The translations under genes were made by a program, and so were the position numbers. The notes under the pieces are model-generated. The model was not told the origin of the DNA and did not search any database. It worked only from the letters and a program-made list of their open reading frames with translations. 45,579 bases of DNA, taken from positions 1 through 45,579 of the forward strand of contig JAACWH010000044.1 in NCBI GenBank assembly GCA_009991425.1, written 5' to 3'. This document shows positions 39,244 to 45,579 of the stretch, in pieces (the first letter of the stretch is position 1; every line of letters begins with the position of its first letter). This stretch comes from Leptospira sp. GTDB lineage: Bacteria; Spirochaetota; Leptospiria; Leptospirales; Leptospiraceae.

Positions 39244-39321
39244 TAGCTTTTATTCATTTTTTTTAAAGGACGTGCCTGGTCAATTTAATTATGAAACTAA
39301 GTGATTTTTGAAAGAAAATTT

Positions 39322-39354
39322 AAATAAATAATTTTTATGTCCCTTTATTTATTT
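39322..39354 (-). terminator. AT-only hairpin across the histidine kinase stop codon
   Basis: AAATAAATAA and TTATTTATTT are perfect 10-bp arms separated by 13 nt; the arm nearer the gene includes its stop codon. In the minus direction AAATTTTC follows. With only A-T pairs and no long T run it would be a weak terminator at best, ahead of the tRNA-Ser pair. Confidence 0.3.
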
Positions 39355-40895
39355 TTTATAGCTGTTAATTCATTTCCTTCATTCGGAAAATACACAGTAA
39401 AAATAGTACCAACACCTAAGGCGCTTTCAACCTCTATTTTTCCACGAAGAGCTTCTATTTGATTTTTTATTATAAAGAGACCCAAGCCTTTGGCATCAGG
39501 ATTACCATGAAATGTTTTGTACATTCCAAATATATTTTTAGAATGTTGGTTTAAATCGATTCCTAAACCATTATCTTGTACAGATATTACTTGATGAAAA
39601 TTATCTTGGATAAATTTAATATTAATTACTAAATTATGTCTAGGGTTTCTATATTTTATAGAGTTAGAAATTAAATTAAAAATTATACTCTCAAAGTATG
39701 AAATATTTGTGAAAATCTTTTGATCACTTGAAAAATTCAAATTAATTTCTGGATCTAAATTATTTAATTGAAGCTTGAGAGTTGCTATAACTTTTCCTAT
39801 TTCTTCTTGAAGGGAAAAAATAGTGAGTGGTAGTGTTGTTTTTGATTTAATTTCAATAGTATCTGATAGATTTCGTATAGTATGATCAAAAGAATGAATT
39901 GTCTGATAAAGCATACTTTGAGCTAGTTTATTTTCAGATTCAGAGCTTGATGAGTTTAGTTCATAAATACCATTCAAATTCGCTAAGTGATTCCGTAAAT
40001 TATGGGTTACGATATTTGTAAAATTATTTAGTCTACTATTCTGCTCAGTGATCGTTTCAACCTGCGCTTCTAAAACTTTTTGTTTATTTAAAATATCTGT
40101 TATATCATGACCTAAGCACAAAAATTCCTTAGGATTATTATCTTCATCAACAATAAGTTTAAATTCCCATTGATTAGCGATAATTCCACCTGTTGAAAGA
40201 GGTTTCCTTAAATTAACCCATTGAGTTTCTGAAGGGTTTTCCAAACATCTTTGAACAGTGTCCATGCAAGATTGGTGGTCTTCTGAAATAATTAAATCTA
40301 ATGAATATTTTCCTAACCAATCTTCCTGCTTTACTCCAAGTCTCTTACAAAAAAAAGAATTTAAAAATGTATATTTACCTTCTAGATCCGTTTTAACAAT
40401 AAAGAAGGAGTTATTTTCAACCATTGAGCGGTAGTAATTTGAGTCTTCTAAATATTTTTTATTCAAATCATTGAGTTGATTAATTAAATTTTCTTGTTTT
40501 TGATTGGAAATTAAAAGTTCTTTTTCATAAAGCTTTCTTTGAGTCATATCAAAAAAAGTATAATAGTATATTAAGTTTGAGTTTTCATCATTAGATTCAA
40601 CTACAACTCCATTCATCAAAACAGGAACCTTAGAATTATTGCTTCGAGAGAGTTCTAAACTTATCTCTTCTATAATACCGTTAATTTTTAAAAGAGGTTT
40701 TAAATGCGTCTCAAAAAAAACTATCACCCCTTTTGTAAAAAAATCTTTAATACTGAGACCAAGTTCAGGTTTAAAATTTTCTAATCCAATTAGATCTAAC
40801 ATAAATTTATTGATAGAGATAATTTGATCATGATGGTTTGCTTCTACATAACCAAAAGGTAAAATATTAAATAATTTATGTGGAACAAAATTCAT
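39345..40895 (-). CDS. PAS-domain histidine kinase with an RsbP-like N-terminus
   Basis: The 516-residue soluble kinase has an N-terminal PAS domain (about 8-120), a short coiled coil (120-155), a second PAS (about 155-270), a dimerisation helix with phospho-acceptor His298 in VTHNLRNHL, and an HATPase domain with NLISNSIKYRNP, DNGLGID and GLGLFI. The first PAS, including PLLKINGIIEEISLEL and KVPVLMNG, closely resembles that of B. subtilis RsbP, which senses via its partner RsbQ. Here an RsbQ-like gene ends 7 bp upstream. RsbP carries a PP2C phosphatase where this protein has a kinase. No response regulator is adjacent. Confidence 0.9.
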   Translation of the reverse strand: MNFVPHKLFNILPFGYVEANHHDQIISINKFMLDLIGLENFKPELGLSIKDFFTKGVIVFFETHLKPLLKINGIIEEISLELSRSNNSKVPVLMNGVVVESNDENSNLIYYYTFFDMTQRKLYEKELLISNQKQENLINQLNDLNKKYLEDSNYYRSMVENNSFFIVKTDLEGKYTFLNSFFCKRLGVKQEDWLGKYSLDLIISEDHQSCMDTVQRCLENPSETQWVNLRKPLSTGGIIANQWEFKLIVDEDNNPKEFLCLGHDITDILNKQKVLEAQVETITEQNSRLNNFTNIVTHNLRNHLANLNGIYELNSSSSESENKLAQSMLYQTIHSFDHTIRNLSDTIEIKSKTTLPLTIFSLQEEIGKVIATLKLQLNNLDPEINLNFSSDQKIFTNISYFESIIFNLISNSIKYRNPRHNLVINIKFIQDNFHQVISVQDNGLGIDLNQHSKNIFGMYKTFHGNPDAKGLGLFIIKNQIEALRGKIEVESALGVGTIFTVYFPNEGNELTAIKNK

Positions 40896-40902
40896 AATTA
40901 AC

Positions 40903-41703
40903 TTACTTTAAATAGTTTTCCAATTTTTGAACAGTTTCTTGTGGATGAGAAATATGTGGACAGTGACCAACAGCATCCATTAAAACAAGTTTACTATCTT
41001 TAATTTCATTATTCATGTATTCTCCAACTTCTTTAGGAGCAATTAAATCAGAGTTACATTGTAGAATAAGAGTTGGTATACTGATTTTAGGTAGTATAGA
41101 TCTATAATCACCTGAGAATGTGACTTTTGCAAAATGCTTTGATATTTTGGGATCATTTCGGCAAAAGCTTTCGCTTAGTTCTTGCGCTAATTCTGGTTTA
41201 TCAGGATTGTTCATAATTACTTGTGTGATAGAACTACTCCAACCTAGATAATTTGCATTTAATGTTTCAATGAGGGAGTCTATATCATCTTGAGAAAAAC
41301 CTCCAATATAATTATAATCATCAATATATTTAGGTGAAGGACAGACCATTATCAGTTTGTTTATTTTATCTGGTATTATTGTTGAGGCAATTCCTGAAAT
41401 GATAGCACTTACTGAATGACCTACAAGAATTATATTCTTAAAATCAAAAGCTTCAATTATTTCTACTAAATCTAAGGCATAGCCCTGTAAATTCTCATAC
41501 TTATCAAAATCATAAAAACTTAAATCCGATTTACCTGAACCTACTAAGTCTAGCAAAACAATTTTGTAATTAGTTTTAAAATGCGGGTGAACGAACCGCC
41601 ACATATTTTGGTCACAGCCATAACCATGAATGAAGATTATGATTTGTTCCCCTTCCCCTAAAATGTTGATATTATTTCTTTTTATTAAATCATTTTTGTC
41701 CAA
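40903..41703 (-). CDS. rsbQ: RsbQ-like alpha/beta hydrolase
   Basis: The 266-residue protein resembles B. subtilis RsbQ along its whole length: HGYGCDQNMWRFV, DLVGSGKSDL, nucleophile Ser97 in GHSVSA, MVCPSPKYIDD, LNANYLGWSS, Asp219 in LQCNSDLIAP and His247 in GHCPHISHP. RsbQ-type hydrolases, relatives of plant KAI2/D14, bind or turn over a small hydrophobic molecule and are needed for signalling by a PAS partner. The gene is first in a two-gene minus-strand operon with the PAS kinase. A 170-bp gap upstream, shared with the divergent methyltransferase, should hold its promoter. Confidence 0.92.
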   Translation of the reverse strand: MDKNDLIKRNNINILGEGEQIIIFIHGYGCDQNMWRFVHPHFKTNYKIVLLDLVGSGKSDLSFYDFDKYENLQGYALDLVEIIEAFDFKNIILVGHSVSAIISGIASTIIPDKINKLIMVCPSPKYIDDYNYIGGFSQDDIDSLIETLNANYLGWSSSITQVIMNNPDKPELAQELSESFCRNDPKISKHFAKVTFSGDYRSILPKISIPTLILQCNSDLIAPKEVGEYMNNEIKDSKLVLMDAVGHCPHISHPQETVQKLENYLK

Positions 41704-41874
41704 AAATTAAACCTAAGTATACTATTAGACTCAGGTTTACTATAATTACAATCTATTATTTACTTTTTATGATATATATTTCCTAAATTAAAGATAAGTT
41801 AATATAAAAAATTAATATATCTTTAATCAGAATATTTACTTTCTTTTTTTCTGCTTCAAGATCTAATTTAGACA

Positions 41875-42978
41875 ATGAATGTAGGCGACATACTAGAACT
41901 TACTCCAGAAAAATGGGTAGATAAAGGATATACTATTGCACATCACCTTGGAAGAGTTGTTTTTTTAAGAGCAGGGATACCAAATAGAAAAGGGCGTTTC
42001 ACAATTGAAAAGTTAACTTCTAAATTAATTTTTGCTTCTGACTATTCAATTAAGTCTGATTGTGAAGTATTTTCTAAATGTGGTGGTTGTAGCTATCGTC
42101 ATATCAGCTATGAAGAAGAAATTACATTAAAAACCAACGAACTATCCAAATCTCTTTCTATAGAGTTGGATACAATTGAAGTAATAAAAGCAGATCCTGA
42201 AGGTTATAGAAATAATGTTCAATGGAAAATTTCTCAAAAAAATATAGGTCTCTATAAAAGTTTTTCTAATGAAATTGTGAATCTAAGACAAATTGGGTGT
42301 AAAAATTTGGATCCTTCTTTAAAATATCCTCCTATTAACATTCTAAATTCCAACCTAAAGGATTTAAAAATTAGATTATCTAATTCAATACCTATAGATT
42401 ATGCAAAAGAAGAAACAATTTTGGAAATTGGGAAATTTCAAATTAGAATTCCCAGAAATGGTTTTATGCAAACTAACCAATTTCTAATTAAACCATGGTT
42501 AGAAAAAATAAAAAGTTTTCTTCCAGAAAACCAAACAAATCATATTTTAGAATTTTATTGTGGAGCTGGGCTTATTGGAATTTATGGGAAAGATAAAATA
42601 TCTAGCTTAGAAGGTTTTGAAATGGTTGAATCCTCTATACAATACGCTAGGAAAAATGCTAAAGCGAACAAAGTGGAACTATACGAATATAAAACTGTCG
42701 ATCTTGGAAAAATGTCTCCTAAAATAGTCAAAGGAAAACAGAATATATGGATTATGAACCCTCCTCGAGCTGGTCTTAGTGAAAAATTACGAGCAATGAT
42801 TTCGCATTTTAAACCTAAAGAGATAATTTATTCTAGTTGCGACGCAATGACTTTGGCAAGAGATCTTCGTTTTATTAGAAATTTTAATTCCGAATATAAT
42901 TTAGAGAAAACTGTACTTTTTGATTTTTTCCCACGAACTCCTCACTACGAAGTTTTAATTCATTTGAAGAAAAAATGA
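41875..42978 (+). CDS. 23S rRNA (uracil-C5)-methyltransferase, TrmA/RlmD-type
   Basis: The 367-residue protein has an N-terminal TRAM-like region, a [4Fe-4S] cluster motif CEVFSKCGGC (about 63-72), the SAM motif LEFYCGAGLIGI near 225, a NPPRAGL motif near 296 and the catalytic Cys in IIYSSCDAMTLARDL near 321. This is the TrmA/RlmC/RlmD family, which makes 5-methyluridine in rRNA or tRNA; the iron-sulfur motif points to the rRNA enzymes. Which uridine is modified cannot be read. It starts 171 bp from the divergent rsbQ gene. Confidence 0.9.
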   Translation: MNVGDILELTPEKWVDKGYTIAHHLGRVVFLRAGIPNRKGRFTIEKLTSKLIFASDYSIKSDCEVFSKCGGCSYRHISYEEEITLKTNELSKSLSIELDTIEVIKADPEGYRNNVQWKISQKNIGLYKSFSNEIVNLRQIGCKNLDPSLKYPPINILNSNLKDLKIRLSNSIPIDYAKEETILEIGKFQIRIPRNGFMQTNQFLIKPWLEKIKSFLPENQTNHILEFYCGAGLIGIYGKDKISSLEGFEMVESSIQYARKNAKANKVELYEYKTVDLGKMSPKIVKGKQNIWIMNPPRAGLSEKLRAMISHFKPKEIIYSSCDAMTLARDLRFIRNFNSEYNLEKTVLFDFFPRTPHYEVLIHLKKK

Positions 42979-43025
42979 TATTCAACCATTCAATGTTAAG
43001 AAATATGAAAGACTAAGACAGAAGC

Positions 43026-45134
43026 ATGACGAATCAAAATAGAATCATTTATACTTTAGTTTTTCTGTTATCATTAACAGTTTTTGGTTTCCTTCTTTAT
43101 GGAGGAAATTCTATTGAAAAGACAAAACCAACTATCCAAACCGAATCGATAGGACCTCTATTTTTTTTAATTGAAGATTTTTCGCTAGATACTATTTATT
43201 CAGATCTCCTTAAAAATGCAGATCATCCTTTATCTAAGACATTACTATTAATTATACTTATTCTTTTTATATCAAGGTTGATAGGACTTTTTTTTAGAAG
43301 AATTGGTCAACCTACAGTTTTAGGAGAAATTATTGCGGGAGTTTTAATCGGGCCTTCCGTATTAGGAATTCTTTTCCCTGGATTTCATGAATTCCTGTTT
43401 ATAGGATCCCAATCCATTATTTTAAGTTCCCTTAGTGAATTGGGATTGATTTTGTTTATGTTTGTAATAGGAATGCAGATTGATTTTGTGTTTGTTTTCA
43501 AAAAATCTCAATCAATTAAACTAGTGAGCCATTCACTTATTTTTATACCATTTATATCCGGAGTTTTTCTCGCTTATTTATACTATAATGAATTAGCTCC
43601 CGTTAATGTTGGATTTTTTGAATACTCTTTGTTTATAGGAATATCTATAACTATTACTGCATATCCCTTATTAGCTAGAATTTTAAATGAAAAAGGTCTA
43701 TCTAATTCAAACTTGGGGCATACTGCGCTAAGCACATCTGCATTCGGAAATATTGTAGTTTGGTTTTTATTATCTATATTAATAATATTAATTAAATCAT
43801 CAAGTTTAAGCAGTATTTTTCTTACTATCTCTTTAGCAATATTATATACTTTAATGATGATATTTGTCATTCATCCATTTTTAAGAAGATTGAGTGAAAT
43901 CTATGTTAGTAGAGAAAATTTAACTAAATCTGCAATGGCTATCGTCTTTCTTACTTTATTTAGCTCTGCTTATTTAACTGATCTAATCGGATTGCATGCT
44001 TTAATCGGCGCTTTCTTTGCAGGTGTAATTATGCCTTCTGATCAAAAGTTGAAGGACTTGATATCAGAGCGAGTTGACTATATTGCCTTAGTATTTTTAC
44101 TCCCATTATTTTTTGCATCCATGGGATTGAATACGGATCTAACTGCTTTTAAAAATCAATCTTCTATTATTTTACTTTGTTTTGTCACCGCTATTTCAAT
44201 TTTAAGTAAATTTTCAGCAGCATCTTTGAGTTCAAGAGCAATGGGAATGAGTTGGAGAGATTCACTGAGTTTAGGTACTTTAATGAATACTCGTGGAATC
44301 ATGGAATTGATAGTTATTAATATTGGATTCCAATTGGGAATTATAGATTCTGTTCTTTATTCAGCTTTAGTTGTAATGACTATAATTACAACATTGATAA
44401 CAAAACCTTCACTAAAGTACATTCAATCTAATTTTTTTGATGATGATTCTAAACAACCTCTTGAAGCTTTTAGAAAAATTTTAATTTCATTTGGGCAAGC
44501 ATCCATGGGTGTAGCTTTGATCAAATTGGCAGATTTTTTATTTTCTTCATACCGAGATAAGACTCAATTAACAGCTATTCACATTACTCCAACTGAGATT
44601 TTATCTCCCGAGGAAGAAGCGGAATATAAAAAGAAATCTTTTTCAGATATAGAAGATTTAATGAGTAATTTGAATTTGAATCTTGAAATGGTTCATAAAA
44701 CTACTGAAAATGTAACTTATGAAATACTAAACCAAGCTAAAAAAACAAATTCGCGTTTTCTTTTAATTGGTGCTGCAAAATCTTTGTTTACTAAGAATAT
44801 TTTAGGTGGGAAAATTAGATCCATTTTAAATTATGCACCCTGTAATGTTGGTGTTTTATTAGATAATGGACTAGATAGAATAAAAAAAGTTTTGATCTTA
44901 AAGAAAACGAATAATTCTTTAGGATTTGAGAAACTTACTTATTATCTGCAAAAGATTCACGGTCGAATGCTCAAACAGATGACTGTATCGCAATTTACTA
45001 CTTTAAAACATGAAGACTTCAAGGATTACCAATTGGTTTTAATTGAACTAGAACTTTGGAAGGAAAGAGAAGAATTTTTAGAAATAGAATTACTTAATCT
45101 CAGTTCTTCTTTTCTAATTATTCAATTTAAATAA
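43026..45134 (+). CDS. CPA2-type cation/proton antiporter with Usp-like C-terminal domain
   Basis: The 702-residue protein has an N-terminal helix (about 8-25), then about 12 transmembrane segments (70-450) of the KefB/NapA type with GQPTVLGEIIAGVLIGPSVLG near 93 and ITITAYPLLARIL near 207, followed by a soluble tail (about 480-702) that looks like two universal-stress-protein-like halves. The tail may sense nucleotide or pH. It probably exchanges Na+ or K+ for protons. It starts 47 bp after the methyltransferase and is followed closely by a partial MFS gene, likely an operon. Confidence 0.88.
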   Translation: MTNQNRIIYTLVFLLSLTVFGFLLYGGNSIEKTKPTIQTESIGPLFFLIEDFSLDTIYSDLLKNADHPLSKTLLLIILILFISRLIGLFFRRIGQPTVLGEIIAGVLIGPSVLGILFPGFHEFLFIGSQSIILSSLSELGLILFMFVIGMQIDFVFVFKKSQSIKLVSHSLIFIPFISGVFLAYLYYNELAPVNVGFFEYSLFIGISITITAYPLLARILNEKGLSNSNLGHTALSTSAFGNIVVWFLLSILIILIKSSSLSSIFLTISLAILYTLMMIFVIHPFLRRLSEIYVSRENLTKSAMAIVFLTLFSSAYLTDLIGLHALIGAFFAGVIMPSDQKLKDLISERVDYIALVFLLPLFFASMGLNTDLTAFKNQSSIILLCFVTAISILSKFSAASLSSRAMGMSWRDSLSLGTLMNTRGIMELIVINIGFQLGIIDSVLYSALVVMTIITTLITKPSLKYIQSNFFDDDSKQPLEAFRKILISFGQASMGVALIKLADFLFSSYRDKTQLTAIHITPTEILSPEEEAEYKKKSFSDIEDLMSNLNLNLEMVHKTTENVTYEILNQAKKTNSRFLLIGAAKSLFTKNILGGKIRSILNYAPCNVGVLLDNGLDRIKKVLILKKTNNSLGFEKLTYYLQKIHGRMLKQMTVSQFTTLKHEDFKDYQLVLIELELWKEREEFLEIELLNLSSSFLIIQFK

Positions 45135-45145
45135 AAAAGAAACTT

Positions 45146-45579
45146 ATGACAAAAGACAAAATATATTTTTTATCCGCATTTTTCGGCTTACTTGCTGGAA
45201 ATATGTTTAATTATGCGATAGTAATATTTTCCCATTTTCTATCTGAAGATAAATCATTTGCATCGACTGTATTTTTTGTAGCATATCTACCTTTCTTATT
45301 GTTTTCATTTAGTGCCGGATTTATCTTAGATAAACATTCTCGAAAGTTAATTCTTTTTTTAAGTCAATTAGTTACTGCATCGTGTAGTTTTATTCCTGGC
45401 TTATTAGCATACTTAGGCTACTTAGATTCATCAAATAAAGAAATACTTTATATCTTTGCATTTATAAACGGTGTTGCATTATCTTTCATCATGCCTGGAA
45501 GATTCGCAGTTTTAGGTGAACTAGTGCCTCATGAAAATATTTCAAAATTCACTATATATTTAAATTTTATTATATTATT
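45146..45579 (+). CDS. Major facilitator superfamily transporter, N-terminal part
   Basis: From the ATG at 45146 the frame stays open to the window edge (144 codons). It has four hydrophobic segments and the MFS loop between helices 2 and 3 (AGFILDKHSRKLILFL, the G-x-L-x-D-[KR]-x-x-R-[KR] type), then a later MPGRFAVLGELVP segment. The start follows the antiporter stop by 11 bp with a weak AAGAAA ribosome site. The rest of the gene is outside the window, so substrate class cannot be judged. Confidence 0.75.
   Translation, partial: MTKDKIYFLSAFFGLLAGNMFNYAIVIFSHFLSEDKSFASTVFFVAYLPFLLFSFSAGFILDKHSRKLILFLSQLVTASCSFIPGLLAYLGYLDSSNKEILYIFAFINGVALSFIMPGRFAVLGELVPHENISKFTIYLNFIIL

Noticed and set aside
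39244..39290. Promoter for the tandem tRNA-Ser pair at TTGACC (39283-39278)
   Set aside because: No convincing -10 box at 16-18 bp downstream, so no promoter call was made.

Overview
The window is a stretch of spirochaete chromosome around the replication origin, almost certainly from the genus Leptospira. Three things point there: the order dnaA-dnaN-recF-DUF721(dciA)-gyrB-gyrA-dus; a close LipL21-type lipoprotein next to that block (LipL21 lies near dnaA in pathogenic Leptospira as well); and low-GC DNA rich in exported proteins with loose spirochaetal signal peptides. No mobile element, CRISPR array, rRNA or prophage was found. No stretch over about 300 bases lacks a gene or tRNA.

Layout. 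1-3306: the cut-off end of an exported protein gene, an ArsC/Spx-type protein, and a minus-strand operon (exported helical protein, small lipoprotein, SDR oxidoreductase, YciO-type protein). 3354-8505: maf, a small gene behind a sigma-28-like promoter, holA, an exported vWA protein coupled to a degenerate NtrC-like/Fis regulator, and lipL21 with its own promoter and terminator. 8541-18312 (minus): dus, gyrA, gyrB, dciA, recF, dnaN, a probable oriC, and dnaA. 18429-20307 (minus): delta-prime subunit (holB) and ilvE. 20456-25562: mnmG, an exported YD/MORN-like protein, rsmG, parA and parB, with two intact parS cores buried in coding sequence. 25680-29485 (minus): ABC exporter, a YaaR/DUF327 protein, bactofilin and a membrane-bound LytM/M23 protein. 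29574-35480 (+): tatD, serS, an OmpA/PD40 protein, a solute-binding protein and a beta-barrel porin. 35555-39243 (minus): recR, ybaB, dnaX, tRNA-Ser(GGA), a TadA-like deaminase, tRNA-Arg(ACG), a membrane protein, tRNA-Ser(GCT) and tRNA-Ser(TGA). 39345-41703 (minus): an RsbP-like PAS histidine kinase with an RsbQ-like hydrolase. 41875-45579 (+): an RlmD-type rRNA methyltransferase, a CPA2 antiporter with a Usp-like tail, and the start of an MFS transporter.

The window is dense in replication and segregation functions: initiator, clamp, clamp-loader subunits delta, delta-prime and tau/gamma, DciA, gyrase, RecF/RecR, ParAB and parS. Envelope genes (LipL21, OmpA/PD40, LytM/bactofilin, porin) lie between them.

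Three places deserve the closest look. First, the tRNA-punctuated cluster 37844-38920, where a TadA-like enzyme gene begins inside tRNA-Arg(ACG), the tRNA that TadA modifies, and a membrane-protein frame runs through the whole tRNA. Second, the RsbQ hydrolase paired with an RsbP-type PAS domain that is fused to a histidine kinase instead of a phosphatase. Third, the bactofilin-linked LytM protein, in which two active-site histidines are replaced by asparagine.
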